Shown: positions 1-11,458 of the stretch, piece after piece
How the letters are laid out: the number at the start of each line of letters is the position of its first letter
Position numbering within the stretch: the stretch's first letter is position 1
Assembly: GCA_033977485.1 (NCBI GenBank)
Contig: CM066994.1
Span: 30,082,637 to 30,146,636, forward strand
Reading direction: 5' to 3'
DNA from: Hydrangea macrophylla
Taxonomy: Eukaryota; Streptophyta; Magnoliopsida; Cornales; Hydrangeaceae
Length of the DNA: 64,000 nt
Position numbers and translations under genes: made by a program
Notes under the pieces: model-generated
Told to the model about the DNA's origin: nothing
What the model saw: the letters and a program-made list of their open reading frames with translations, nothing else
Database searches by the model: none

Positions 1-460
1 TTCTGCAAAGGCCGATGTTTCCGTCCTAGTAAACACGGATCCTTGGTCATCCGTGATTGTTTCTGGAAGGCCGAGCCTATGGATAATGTGTTCTTCAATG
101 AATTTTATGACGGTGGCTTGTGTCACCGTTCTACAAGGTATGGCCTCGGCCCACTTCGTGAAGTAATCCGTAGCCACTATGATGAAGCAATGCTGGCCCG
201 ATGATGGCGGTAGGACTTTGCCAATTAAATCCATCGCCCATCCCCTAAACGGCCATGGTTTGATTATGAGTTGCAACTCTTTGGCCGACACATGTTGGAT
301 TGGACCATGCTTTTGACAAGGTTGACAACCCTTGGCATAACTAATACAATCTTTCAACATGCCGGGCCAGTAATAATTGTATCTTCTCAACAACCACTTC
401 ATTTTGGTACCGGCCTGATGTGCCCCACAAATACCTTCATGTACCTCAGCCATAACCTGC
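1..460 (-). pseudogene. Integrase N-terminal part of Tat-like pol (cut by window edge)
   Basis: Same open minus-strand frame as the RNase H segments. A zinc-binding HHCC module is seen as EVHEGICGAHQAG followed by CQPCQKHG (about 437-305). The integrase core then begins with WAMDLIGKV (first catalytic Asp, about 235) and ITDDQGSVF (second, about 50). The catalytic Glu and the C-terminal domain are beyond base 1. It would insert element DNA into chromosomes. Confidence 0.85.
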
Positions 461-719
461 ATGGCCTGTTTCTTCCCTAGACACCTCAAGACCACGTCGT
501 CACCGATTGGTTTCTTGAATAATTCTCCATCAAGTACCACGAATCGGACAGCAAATAACCTAACCCTTCGGTCTACCCTAACATTTGGGTGATTCAGGTA
601 TTCAATGATGGGAATTCTCCAATCGTCGTCCTCCATCAAGACCGAATTGGCAGTAGCATACCATCCTCTCTTTGCATTAGATGGTAATGATCGGACATGA
701 ACCGTGATAAGTTGGTCTT

Positions 720-1690
720 CTGCACTCTTCTGGGATGATGAGGCTGATCCTGTTTTTGCCAACTTATCGGCCTCAGTATTTGTTGTTCTTGGGATATAGC
801 TCACGCTAATGTCATCAAATGCCTCTATGAGTTGAGTGGCAACTGCGTGGAACGGGCATAGCTCCCAACTCCTTATCTGAAACTCCCCGGCTATCTGTCC
901 GATCACCAACCCGGAGTCTCCCTTTATGTGCACGGACGATGCCCCCATTTTAAGGAGTATCTCCAGTCCGATGATAAGTGCTTCGTACTCGGCCTGATTA
1001 TTAGTACATTTGAAATTGAGCCGAAAAGACATTTTTGTCTTCTTGTACTTGGGTGATACAATCACCACACCTGCCCCAGCACCTTCTGCGTTTTTGGAAC
1101 CGTCAAAGATTAAAGTCCATGGGACTAAGGATGTGCTCAGGACCTTGGGTGCAAGAGGCAGTTCCCCCAAATCAGTAGGATTTGGGTGATCGGCCAAGAA
1201 ATTTTCTATGGCCTGGTCTTTCACCGATTGCTGCGATCGGTATTGGATGGCAAATTCCATTAAGGCCAGGGTCCATTTCCCAATTCGGCCTCTCATAATC
1301 GGTCTTGACAACATATATTTTATCACATCAGTTTGACATATTATGTAAGTTGAAACAGGAAGCATATATGTTCTTAACTTTTGTGAAGAAAAATACAATG
1401 CCAAGCATAACTTCTCAATCGGCGCATAGCGCTGCTCGACTGGAGTCAAAATTCTACTTAAATAATAAACGGCATGCTCATTGCCTTGCTCATTATCTTG
1501 AGCTAACATACTTCCTATAGAGCAGCCAGAGGCCGATATATACAATTTTAGGTACCTACCCTTCTTGGGTGGCATTAATACTGGAAGAGTTGACAGATAT
1601 TGTTTGATTCCCTCAAAGGCTTGTTGATGGCTGTCTTCCCACTTGAAGTCTTCATCGGTCTTGATCTTCAATAGTGGGGTCCATACTTGG
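720..1690 (-). pseudogene. RNase H and second (archaeal-type) RNase H of Tat-like pol
   Basis: On the minus strand an uninterrupted frame runs from about 1690 to the window edge. The first RNase H (about 1660-1300) is recognisable from LYISASGC and QRYAPIEKLCLALYFSSQ, and the normal catalytic Asp after LYISAS is not present. The second RNase H (about 1120-720) has WTLIFDGS, NNQAEYEALIIGLE and IKGDSGLVI, which supply D, E and D of an RNase H active site. This duplicate domain is known in plant Tat elements and may compensate for the degenerate first one. It has no start codon of its own; it is part of the pol polyprotein. Confidence 0.82.
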
Positions 1691-3074
1691 GTCTTCCCTG
1701 CGACCCTACGCAATTTGATATAAATCTTCTTAAGAAATTGATCTGTCCGAGCAATCTCTGAAGCTCTTTCTTATTAGCAGGTGGCTTTGTTGCCTGGATA
1801 GCCCGAGCCTTATTCTTGTCAATCTGTATCCCCCTTTGATGTACTAAGAAACCTAGGAAGTTCCCTGCTGTAACGCCGAATGCACATTTGAGAGGGTTCA
1901 TCTTTAGTCTATGAGCCCGCATTCTTTCAAATGCTTTTTCCAAATCCCTCAAATGATCGGTATCACCTCCTGACTTCACCACCACATCATCTATGTAAAC
2001 TTCCATGAATTGTCCGATCATGTCATGGAAGATTGAATTCATTGCCCGTTGATAGGTGGCTCCAGCGTTCTTCAGCCCGAAAGGCATGACAACCCACTCA
2101 AAGGTTCCAATTGCCCCCGGACACCGAAAAGCAGTGTTCGGGACATCCTCTTCGGCGATGTAAATCTGGTTATACCCCGAATGCCCGTCCATAAATGACA
2201 AAAATTTATGTTTAGCGGCCGAATCGATTAACTGATCGGCCATAGGCATGGGATACTCATCTTTTGGGGTAGCTAGGTTTAAGTTCCTGAAGTCAATGCA
2301 AACCCTCAGCTTCCCATTCTTCTTCACTACTGGCACCACATTCGAGACCCATTCAACATATCGGGCTGTCCGAATGAAGCCGGCGTTCAGTAGTCTCTCG
2401 ATCTCTTCTTTCACCTTCAGTGTCACCTCTGGTGACATACGCCGAGGTAGCTGTTTGAACGGCCTGAACCCCGACTTAATTGGTAATCAGTGTTCCACCA
2501 GTTCCCTAGATAAACCAGGCATCTCATCATATTCCCAGGCAAAACAATCCTTGTACTTGTGAAGGAGTGCAATCAACTCGGCCTGACACTGAGGATCCAG
2601 CATTTGACTTACATAGGTAGGTTTGTGCTCTCCTTCCTTGCCTAGGTTGACTTCCAAGAGAGGGTCTTGAACGTCGGCCTTTAAATCATCAAGTTTCGCT
2701 GTGGCCATTTCCAACTCGTCTATCTGAATCTCTTCTTCCCTTGGCGCTTCTTCTTCGTAAATACAGTCAGCCAGATTGATCATTCCGGCACATAGGCCGA
2801 TTTCCAATCTTCTGTCGGCCAGGAATGCACACCATCTGGCCATGCTGGCCCTCAAGGTCAACAGCTTCCGTTCTTCAATTATCGGAGTCCCCATAGACAT
2901 CTTCTTGTTCAACGATCTCAATCGGCCTTGATTCTTCTGTCCGACTGAGACTATGGAAATATGCTTTAATGTCCGACGAACTTCCTTTAAGGAAGGTTGT
3001 TGAATTTGGTCTTTCCATTTTGTTGCACCCCAACAACTTAACTGGCCCGATGTCATCTTCGTACAAGACTGCAT
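1668..3074 (-). pseudogene. Linker plus reverse transcriptase of Tat-like pol, stop-interrupted
   Basis: Two ORFs in one frame (2487-3074 and 1668-2438) are separated by a single TGA at 2487-2489. Across that stop the text reads like the conserved approach to RT. RT motifs follow: KKNGKLRVCIDFRNLN, FMDGHSGYNQI, VMPFGLKNAGATYQRAM and the catalytic VYIDDVVVKS. In related elements the stop position is usually Arg, so CGA to TGA by deamination is a likely cause (inference). The 1668 end is artificial: near 1700 a frameshift moves the reading frame into the RNase H segment. RT would copy the element RNA into DNA in cytoplasmic particles; this copy cannot encode it intact. Confidence 0.88.
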
Positions 3075-3990
3075 CGGCCGTCTGCACCCTGGCTACAAAG
3101 GGCTTGGTGTCTGCCGCAACCACTTCCACTTCATCACCTCTCCAGAAAATTAACAACTGATGGAGCGTGGAGGGGATACAATAATTTGGGTGTATCCAAT
3201 CCCGGCCTAGTAAAGCATTATAGGCCGCTGAGGTTTCTACTATGAAAAAAGCAGTCATGACTGTTTTACTGCCAACGGTCAGTTCAAGGGGTAGGATCCC
3301 CTTGGTCCTTGAAGGTGCCCCCGTGAAGCTTTGGACATTCATCTCGGTCGGAATTAGTTCTGACTCTGACTTCTGCAGGATCCTCAACATTATTTGAGGC
3401 ATGATGTTAATGGTAGACCCCCCATCAACAAGGATCCTGTTTATCGGGACGCCTTCAATGTGTCCTTTCACGTACAAAGGCTTCAAATGTTGGGACATCT
3501 GGTGTGTTGGCTTTTCAAACACCACTTTAACTGGTCCGGTCTTCACTCCTTCCTCAGTCTGCTGTCCTTTCGGCCTTAAGATAGTAATCTTAGGCCGATC
3601 GGTCTGGTTGTCGGTGGCGTCTACATTTTTACTTATGGCTTCCACCACTTTAGGCTTAACAGTCTCTCCCCCGTTCCAAAAGATTTCTTCTATCACGGCC
3701 GAGTCCTTAGCTAGGCCCTCTACCACATCCCCTTTCATGGCAGATGGCTGGTCTAGCTTGGCCCTGAAGGACATGGGTAGCGTATACACCATGTTGGATG
3801 ACAAGCCTAATGGGATAGTCCCGAATTGTATTGGCAAAAAACTTGAGTCCGACACATCTCCATCAGACTCAATCATCTTGTCCGATGTAACTCTACCTTC
3901 TTCCTGTGATCTTTCCTGTCGGACTCTTTCCCTTGGGAGCTCAGTGGCAATGCGCATCGCCCTCGTGGAAAGTCCTTGATTATCGGACAC
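2875..3990 (-). pseudogene. Aspartic protease region of Tat-like pol
   Basis: A 371-codon ORF in the same frame as gag after the TAG. The retropepsin-like domain is at about residues 170-270: ILVDGGSTINIMP carries the catalytic Asp in the DGG form usual for Tat elements, and ALLGRDWIH is the second conserved block. The protease would cut the polyprotein during particle assembly. The C-terminal tail is cut short by a frameshift near 2880; the RT-proximal linker continues in another frame (2487-3074). Confidence 0.82.
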
Positions 3991-4023
3991 CTTGAGCTCT
4001 GTGGGAGCAGGAGGGTTTCCAGC

Positions 4024-6015
4024 CTAATTCTTCAAGAACTGACGCTCTCGTTCGGCCTGTCTCATTCTCTGATATCTCTTTTTCTGGGACTTGCTATATT
4101 GTGGCCGTGCTAGGAATTTAGAGTGTTCAGCCCTATGCCACTTTTGATCTTCTACCCGAGGTGGTAGCACCATACTCAGGCTCCTGTCAGAGGTTGTTGC
4201 TTGCATCTGAGGTCTCGGGATTGCCTGGGACCTTCTTGCCCCCAATCGGCCGAATTCGCCTTGGCCGACTCGCTGCACCAACAGATGTTTTGCCCACCAC
4301 TCGGGCTTGGCCTGACCTTGCCATGGTAGTGACAATCTCTCGTGTACAGACCTTCGCGGGCTCGAGTCCTGATGTTTATAGCTTCTCGGCCTCTTACTCG
4401 GGTTCGAGACTTCCTTCTTGACATCAGCCTTGTACCTCGGGCAAAGGCCTTGTTCGATGAATTCTAGCTGTCGCCGTAGATCGGCTATCAGATTATCCGT
4501 ACTGGATTTGGCCGTTTCTTCCTCGGCCTTGTGTGCTTCTGCCTTGCGTTCTTGATAGCTCTTTTGGAGGTCATGTATTGTCACCTTCGGCCCATCAATG
4601 GCCAAAATAGTAACTTGTTTACCCTCCCTTTGTTTTGGCACAAACTCCCCGTCAGACAAGTCTATCTTCGGTCTCGGCCTTGAAAGCTTGGTTAGATCGG
4701 GCATCACCATGTTGGTGCCCGTAATCTGAGGAAAAGGATTTGAATCGATCCCCATTGCTTTGTCCCAGAATTTGAATACTCCCTTCTCCACGTTTTCCTG
4801 TATGAAATTGCGAAAAACAACACAATTGTTAGTAGAGTGCTTCCAAGAATTGTGCCATTTACCGTACTCCTTATTTTTTATGTCATCGGCCTTTGGGAAC
4901 CGATGACCTTCACTTAGCTTGATCACTTTATCGGCCAACAAGGCATCGAATATTTGATCAGCCATAGTTATATCAAAAGTATAGTTTTTTCCCGCCTCGA
5001 ATGCCATTTTCTTTGCAGCAGCGTTGTTGTTAACAGGCTTGTTCAAGGCGTTGCATACGATTTGCCGTTTGCAAATCAACTTGGCCATATCACTTTTTAC
5101 TTCAAGGTCACACTCTGCTAAGTGGACCTCGTAATTAGGGTCTTTATAATATGTTCCCTTGGAGGAGTTCTTCTTCTCATGCTCATCCAAAAGAATTCGC
5201 TCGTAGCGACCGGCCCATGTGGCAAGCTCGAATAAGTCACGGAAGTCAGTTCCCTCAAACCTCTTGCGAAGCTCGAAGGACATACCCCCCATGGCCATCT
5301 TTGCATACTCCTCCTCAGGCAAAACTGTCTTACACCGATATTTTGCCTTTCGGAAACGGGCTATGTATGTTTCCACGGTCTCCCCTATTAGTTGCATCAT
5401 CCTGGACAAATCTGCCAGCGATGTCTCGGGCTCAGTCTTATAGAACTGGCCGTGAAAAAGTTCTTCCATCCCTTGCCAAGTTAACACCGAATTGGTTGGG
5501 AGATTAACGTACCACAAAAACGCCATGCCTGTTAGCGAGTTTGAGAATAATCTTAACTTTAATGGCTCACTGTGACCCACATGGCTGCATTGAACAATAA
5601 AACAGCCAATATGCTCAACTGAGGACTGTTCACTCTCTCCAGAAAATAGAGTGAAATTTGGTACCTTGTACCCCTGAGAAAATATGACTTGGTCAATTTC
5701 AGGGGGGTACGGCCGTCTGTAAGTCGGCCGTTCCAATCTTCGCATAAACGGGCCATACTCTTCGTGTATGGCCGCTACCAACTCCTCCCTACTGATGGGT
5801 TGAACTACGGGCTGAACATTTCTTATCAACGTCGGCGGTCCGTGTTGTTGGTTGTGGGCCTGATGGGTCCAAAATCCACCGTTGTTCCTTTGCCCCCCAT
5901 GGCCGTGACCTAGGGGTTGTATGTGGCCGACTGAACTTTCAGTGTGGCCTGTGGATCTACCAAACCCTGGTGTCGCCGATCCGTTGGGATCGGTGACTAC
6001 CACTCCACTTGTCAT
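4024..6015 (-). pseudogene. gag main part of Tat-like element
   Basis: A 663-codon ORF. The retrotransposon gag core is visible at about residues 165-240, around GMAFLWYVNLP, ELFHGQFY and ETVETYIARFRKAKYRC, the usual capsid-like segment. Near residue 395 KWHNSWKHSTNNC resembles the CX2HX4HX4C-type finger of Tat gag, but its first Cys is missing. The C-terminal ~200 residues are basic and charged. The first Met is internal: the frame is open upstream, so this is not a genuine start. It ends in TAG (4024-4026), and the same frame reopens at once into the protease ORF, so the stop is either a mutation or a readthrough site. A mutation fits the other lesions in the copy. Confidence 0.85.
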
Positions 6016-6059
6016 GCCGGACTGTGACTCAGATTGCCTACCTGAGCCATTACCATCCC

Positions 6060-6482
6060 TTAGGTTCGACAGACATAAGGCGGGTCTTTCGGCTTATCGG
6101 ACTCAAGCGGTGTGCCCGAGCCCGATCCGTTAACCTGTTCTTTGTTGGTTCCGGCCTTAAAGGTTTCAACCAGCATTCCGATTGCTTCCGTCAGGCGGTC
6201 CAACTTTATGTGGGTGGTCCTGGTTTCTAGGACCAATTCAGCCTGACTCTTATGAATATCGGCCGTTTGGTTCATGACCGATTTGAGATTTCCCATAGAG
6301 CCTATGAGCGCATTGTACTCCTGCCACATGGGCTTAACGTTAGCCCTCATGGCCTCTGATATTGCCTCGAGCTTGACACTGCCATCTTGTGGAGATTGGC
6401 CGGTGCTCTCTTCCAGAGGTGGGTCCGTGGGCTGATCATCTTGGCCATTTTTTGTCGTCTGCTTATCTTTCTTCGGCGGCAT
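6060..6482 (-). pseudogene. gag N-terminal part of Tat-like element (frameshifted)
   Basis: A 140-codon ORF starts with MPPKKDKQ about 17 bp after the primer-binding site, where gag is expected to begin. It is hydrophilic and has a helical middle part rich in L, E and K (residues ~35-110). It runs into a stop at 6060. The neighbouring frame is open across the same point and continues into the main gag ORF, so a single-base indel around 6060-6120 has most likely split one gag gene in two. No enzymatic motif is expected in this part. Confidence 0.75.
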
Positions 6483-6497
6483 GGTTTGACACTCTGG

Positions 6498-6515
6498 GTC
6501 CCACCGGGCGTGCCA
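6498..6515 (-). promoter_or_regulatory. Primer-binding site of the Tat-like element
   Basis: On the minus strand, a few bases after the LTR end, the sequence reads TGGCACGCCCGGTGGGAC. A TGG start matches the CCA end of a tRNA, as expected for a primer-binding site. I cannot assign the tRNA species with confidence. Confidence 0.6.
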
Positions 6516-6519
6516 AAAA

Positions 6520-7666
6520 TGTTTGCTGTAATTTGCACGGGCGTGCCAGAACCAATCTGTGGTTCGGTGTGTATGTGTATGCGTGCAAACTAATTTCCTA
6601 TCCGCTTGTGTGAGTGCTACACAAGGCTTTGATGAATCTAACTTCTAAACATGATGATTGTGTATAGTGAGTAGGAAAGTACCCTCACTGTAAGTTCTTT
6701 AGCAGTACTGAAGCGCACAAGCTAAAAAGTATCAAGTTTAATAGGTAAACAAAATCACAAACGGTTTAATAAAACAGATTTTATTAAATGTCTGGAAAAA
6801 CTACACAGATCTTGAACAAACCAGGAATAAGACTGATTATTCAAAAGAACGAAGAAGAATTAACAAAAGCACAGACCTATTTGCTAATAAAGACTGAAAA
6901 ACATAAAGACTTGGAGAAAGTGCTTTGAATGCTTCGAATATACTGAATACTGAATGCTGTATGCTGTTTCGAGAGAGACGCGGAGTCCTTTGCTTCGATG
7001 GCCTGCCTTATATTTATAGCAGCCTTATACGATCCCTACTTGGACAATAATTCCTTTACTTGCGCCCCAAACTACTTAATTGATTGGCTGATTGAAGAAG
7101 TCCTTCCTTATCCAGAACTTAATTGAATCAATCCCTTTAATTTAGGGATCAGACGCCTCAATCCAGCTGGCAACGAGCAACTCCTTTCCTAAACGGACTC
7201 TTGTTTCCAAAACTCTCAGAGATGACGTCATCATGCCAGCTGTAGATAGCACTGCCTTCTTCTTCCAGTCAATCGGCCTCACCACTGACTCCCCTGGATG
7301 AATCGGGCTCAATCTGTTTCCATGCCTTCCTTCATACCCGATTACCTTTCTTCAACTACTTATAACCAATCGGACTTTAACTCTTAACTTTACCTCCCAT
7401 CTTCATTATGCAGTGTCCGATTGGGCTCCCTGTTGCTGCTTTCCACCATCGGGCTTTCAACATGCTAGGTTATGTTTCCCTAAAGCCCGATAATCTTTAC
7501 CTCTATCCAAGGTTCCCATCGGGCTCTCCTTGTAATACCTACCGGCCTTAATCCTCATTAGTCTCACGTCTGTACTTAAGTCCGATGAATCATTTACTCC
7601 TTAGCCCAGCCTCCCCTCTAACGTGAATCGGGCTCAAAAACCATTGACGGTTTTTGGGTGCAAACA
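6520..7666 (-). repeat. 5' LTR of the Tat-like element (1147 bp)
   Basis: The LTR is bounded by the short inverted ends TGTTTGC (from 6520) and GCAAACA (to 7666). Directly inside it (toward lower coordinates) comes a primer-binding-like site and then the gag start codon at 6482. On the minus strand a TATA-like TATAAATATA lies at about 7008-7017, so LTR transcription would start roughly 30 bp to its left. The right flank begins GGTTG; the matching flank is outside the window. Confidence 0.88.
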
Positions 7667-9399
7667 GGTTGTGAAAAATGATTCATCACATGACCAATTA
7701 GTTGATGTATACGCATATAATCATGCATTGTCGATAGTGATTTTGTATGCGGGAAACCTGCAATATTGAATGTTATTGTCATATTCGAGTACTATTTAGC
7801 ATATGTTTTGGACATTCGTTAATTTCACTATGGTAATGTCATATGTGAGTACTATTTTGCATATGTTTTGGACATTTGTTATTTTCAATATTTTTTACGT
7901 ACATTTAGCTAAAAAATTATTCAGTGCCCCAGAGTCAAAATGTGGTATGAGTGATATTGTAGTAGTTTTGACAAATAAGAGTTAGTTACATGTTAAAAAA
8001 AAAAAAAAAAAACCAAATATGGCAACTTCTCGATTATTGTAGTAACAAAAGAATTCATTGGTTTGGAGAAAAAACCACCACCCACATGGTCCTTCTACAG
8101 TGATTGTTAGGATCCAAATTCAAGTGTCTTGCAAATTTTGTGGTATTGGCAACCGCATTTGGATTAAGCATTTCATACACGTGCTTGTATTGGTCAGTTC
8201 ATGTCTTTAGTAATGGACACATGGTGATTCGTTATTGGAGGAATGTTTTTGGGCTTATCAGCTACAATAACAATTATTATTGTGGCCGTAGATCCTCAAA
8301 CTAGAAAAAAAAAAATGGGAAATCCATTATTCGCTTGTACAAATTTTGGTTTTGGATTTATTATATTTCAGTCAACTTTAATGAAGAATTCAAATTTCAT
8401 TCTATTGCTTTTATTGAATTGAAGTAAAATCAACATTTTTTTTTTATAAAATTTTCAAAATTTCAAATTTTACGTTTTGGAGGAATTCTTAAAACGTTGG
8501 GAGGCAACTTTACGAACCGTGTAAGAGCAACTCTTTAAAACGTAGAGAACAATGTATTTCAAAGTTGAGTGCAACTCTTCACAATGTTGATAGCAAATTT
8601 TTAAATGTTAATAGCATCTCTTCAAACGTTGAAAAGGTTGACTAAAATATAAATTAGCTATTAAAAAGTTCATGTTTTCTTTAATTTATTTTATAGCATT
8701 TTAATTTTTTTTAATTACTATTGATATTTTTATAATATTCATTTACTGAAATCTAATTGTCTCTTTTATTTTTGTCAGTTTTGGAAAGCCATTATATATA
8801 TATATATATATATTGTGTTTGTAATCAATTTAAAACCAATGTAAAATAAATTTGCTCATGTTACTCGTGGTCCCGTATAAGGATAAGTGCACTCGTGGGT
8901 AGTTGTCTTTTAGTCAGAACCTCTTCCATGTCTTGTCATCATAATCTAAAGAGTTTTTAAAGATCCAACGATATTTATTATTATTATTATTATTATAGTT
9001 ATTATTATTATTAGGGTAAATTACACAAACTTTTTCTGAGGTTTGCCTTAATTTCACGGACCGCCAAATTGATTTGTCCATGAAAACCAAATTGACAAAT
9101 GGTTGAGGGTTGGGTTAGGGTCAGATTATGGAGCTAAGGATAAAGTTAGAATTAGGGTTTGGTAGAGAGAGAGAGAGAGAGAGAGAGATTACCTCTTTTG
9201 TTAATCCTACAGTGGAGATCTTCCTGCGATTTAAGTTAATATATGCATTCACAAATACACATAGAAAAATCAAATTTAAAGATATACCCATATGCGAAAT
9301 CAGCTTCCTTTTGCAAAAAAAGAAAAAAAAATCACACCCATGAAGATGGAGATAAATAAAACAAGAACGACACAACCACAAAAGAAAAATCAAGCAAAC
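7667..9399. other. AT-rich intergenic DNA, no gene seen
   Basis: No supported gene. It contains an A17-18 run near 7995-8012, a (TA)n tract at about 8797-8813, (TTA)n near 8976-9013 and a (GA)n tract at about 9163-9189. The short ORFs here are low-complexity or follow these tracts. Confidence 0.6.
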
Positions 9400-9409
9400 G
9401 AACACAACA

Positions 9410-9870
9410 AGGTTTAAATGTGGATCGGCTCAACAATGCCTACGTCCACGTGCAAAGACGATTGCCTCGATTAAGATGAAGATTACAAGCACTCAAGACC
9501 TCACGTGTATAACTCTACAACCAAGTTATGACACACATAATTGCTAGAAATTAGTCTCTCCCTCAGTCATTTGTAGCCCTCTCTTGTGTATGTAGAATGT
9601 GGATTTGTAGAAGATTTCCAACCAATCTTATCAATCTCTTGAGAAAACACTATATTTATATAGATTGTAGAATCTCAATCCTAGCTGTAGTAGGATTTAC
9701 TCCCATGGTAAGTCTTGTACAATAAGGAATACTCTCACAAACATTTATATATGAAATAGGTAACTTCCACTATGAAAGCAATCCTTATTTAATAAGTAAA
9801 CCACCAAATAAGAAATCAAATCATAATTAAGAAGTAATTTCACTAATAGAATTTTAAACACAATCCTAAC
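9410..9870. repeat. Possible LTR-like transposon remnant
   Basis: The stretch GGTTTAAATGTGGATCGGCTC followed by CCTACGTCCACG and, further right, a TATA-like CTATATTTATATAG near 9649-9662 resembles the end of plant LTR retrotransposons read in reverse. No paired LTR, primer-binding site or TSD was found. This is a weak call from general resemblance. Confidence 0.22.
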
Positions 9871-9899
9871 ATGACCATGGGTGTGAGCCAATTACTATT

Positions 9900-10399
9900 C
9901 TTTCTACCTACTCTCTTTAATATGTATGAGAGGCAAGAAACTTGAAAATATTAACACTTTCGTACATAATACACACACAGATCTAAGCCTGTGTGCAGAT
10001 ATGCGTGTGTTTACTGTGCGAGAGGGTGTGAGAGATAAAGATTGAGGGAGAGTAAACTGATAAAGAGATGGCGAACACGGTGAGGCGCTGTGGAAGCAGC
10101 TGTGGTGGCTTACCGTAATATATAGTGGGGTAGAAAGTTCTGAGGGAGGGAGAAAGAGTGTGTGTGGGAGCGTTTTAAAATTTCTTGAATTACACGTGAG
10201 AGAGGAGAGAGAGAGAGGTGAGAGAGATCGAGAGAGAGAAGAGATGAGTTCAGATAAGTCAGAATGGTGAAATAAAGGTGAGAGGGAGAGAATCTTGAAA
10301 CCACAGCCAATCTTAGCCATTCATTTCAAATTTACACTCAATCGTGCCCCTTCACTCTTTTATCACTCACATATAAGGGTGAAATCAAAACTCGTGATT
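9900..10399. other. GA-rich intergenic region, no supported gene
   Basis: The plus strand is GA-rich (CT-rich on the minus), with a TATATATA-like site near 10118-10126. A 138-codon minus-strand ORF (9904-10320) is mostly Ser/Leu from the CT tract and matches no family I know. It could be a leader of an unseen minus-strand transcript, but nothing proves it. Confidence 0.4.
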
Positions 10400-10475
10400 G
10401 AATAATGCTAGGTGCTAGGTGTACACACTTTTTGACACAAAAATCGTACGAAGGTGTGTACATCTAGTATTATTG
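10400..10475. mobile_element. Short Mutator-like MITE (76 bp) with 9-bp TSD
   Basis: Inverted ends AATAATGCTAG and CTAGTATTATT, extended by GTGTACACACTT / AAGGTGTGTACA, flank a very short centre. A perfect 9-bp direct repeat CTCGTGATT lies at 10391-10399 and 10476-10484. A 9-bp duplication is typical of Mutator-type insertion. Confidence 0.75.
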
Positions 10476-10700
10476 CTCGTGATTTATTATGGAGTATTGT
10501 TTGCGGCACAGTACAACCAAATAACATCCACATTTTGAGGTGGATCAATAAAATGAGAGATAGAGACTACGGGTCTACTGTTAATTTCTCTCATTAATCC
10601 ACATCAAAGTGTGGATATTTTTTTACCCTAGCACTATTGGTTATTATAGAGATGTCATTGCTTGAGTCATGGTTTTTGTTTTGCATTATGAATGTCTGGC

Positions 10701-10960
10701 TATATATTTGTATCCTGTTGTGTATCATCTGCCACAAACACTTTCCCAATTTCTTCATTGCTCAGTGCTCTCTTTTCTCTCTTTTCATTTCTACACTTTC
10801 GGTACTTTCATTCGCTCTGTGCTTCTTCTTCTTCTCTCTCTCTAGGCGCTGATTTTTCATTTCAAAATTCTTCAACGAAACCATGTATCCTCAGTTTTTG
10901 ACTTGATGATTGCTAGACGCCGTAGAATTGAAAGAAAAATTTGCCTATAATCTACCGCTA
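10701..10960 (+). promoter_or_regulatory. Candidate arginase promoter TATA and CT-rich 5' leader
   Basis: TATATATTTG at 10701-10710 is followed about 30-60 bp downstream by a CT-rich stretch (about 10760-10850), the usual look of a plant 5' leader. The first arginase coding exon is directly preceded by a good acceptor (TTTTTTTTCCCCAG ending at 12261), which suggests a leader intron between here and 12262. No clear donor was identified, so the link is inference. Confidence 0.3.
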
Positions 10961-11053
10961 CGTGTAAAGTTGTGACAAATCAAATATTGAGCTCTGGTCT
11001 GGTTGCCACAAACTTAGGAAAAGAAAAAGGAAAACCAATATATAGTCCTCTTG

Positions 11054-11282
11054 GCCAAGACCCTTGTGGTCTAGTTGCATCACTCACTCTCTTCCAAGTG
11101 GGAGGTTGAGGGTTCCATTCCCCGTAGGGGGACTGGTTTGAGGGGTTTTTCCCCTCTGTGGCCCATATGCTCAAGTGTGTCGTATGAGCTTGTTTTCGTA
11201 GGTCCTTATTCATGGAGTTTATATTGGGTGCGTGTGTTCTTGCATACAGTCAAATTTTTTTTTTTTATTTATATATATATAT
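11054..11282 (+). mobile_element. tRNA-derived SINE with 16-bp target-site duplication
   Basis: An A-box-like GTGGTCTAGTTGC (about 11067-11079) and a B-box-like GGTTGAGGGTTCCATTCC (about 11104-11121) are spaced as in a tRNA-derived pol III promoter. The 3' end is a T-run followed by (TA)n. A perfect 16-bp direct repeat ATATATAGTCCTCTTG lies at 11038-11053 and 11283-11298, which is strong evidence of LINE-mediated retroposition. It lies in the probable leader intron of arginase, on the same strand. Confidence 0.85.
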
Positions 11283-11458
11283 ATATATAGTCCTCTTGCA
11301 TTTTCATTTGTCTCTTCTCACACCAAAATGAATAGCGCTTCAACTTTACTTTAGTCTTTCTTTTTCTTTTTTTGTTCATTTGTTTTAACAGGAGAAAATG
11401 GATTTGTAGAGGATTGGGTCCCTAAATTAAAAGGGTGTTTTGATGTCATCTAATCTTT

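Larger units (their letters stand above)
1..7666 (-). mobile_element. Ty3/gypsy retrotransposon, Tat lineage, decayed, truncated by window edge
   Basis: Read on the minus strand the order is LTR (7666-6520), primer-binding site, gag, protease, RT, degenerate RNase H, a second RNase H, then integrase zinc finger and core up to base 1. A second, archaeal-type RNase H between RNase H and integrase, together with RT wording such as MDGHSGYNQI and GLKNAGATYQRAM, is characteristic of the plant Tat (Ogre/Retand) lineage. The distal integrase and the other LTR lie left of the window, so target-site duplication cannot be tested. Coding damage: a frameshift near 6060-6120 in gag, TAG at 4024-4026 between gag and protease, a frameshift near 2880, TGA at 2487-2489, and a frameshift near 1700. 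The copy is therefore non-autonomous now. Lineage assignment is from remembered motifs, not a tree. Confidence 0.93.

Noticed and set aside
2248..6613. Plus-strand ORFs opposite gag-pol of the Tat-like element
   Set aside because: Shadows of the minus-strand coding frames with no known domains.
9904..10320. 138-codon minus-strand ORF
   Set aside because: Ser/Leu-rich translation of a CT-rich tract, no recognised family and no splice or promoter support beyond a possible TATA.
11060..11130. Functional tRNA gene
   Set aside because: Box A/B-like motifs are present but no cloverleaf pairing was recognised; the TSD and tail identify a SINE.
11075..11290. 71-codon ORF over the SINE
   Set aside because: Lies inside a SINE defined by pol III boxes and a 16-bp TSD; the C-terminus reads the T/TA tail.
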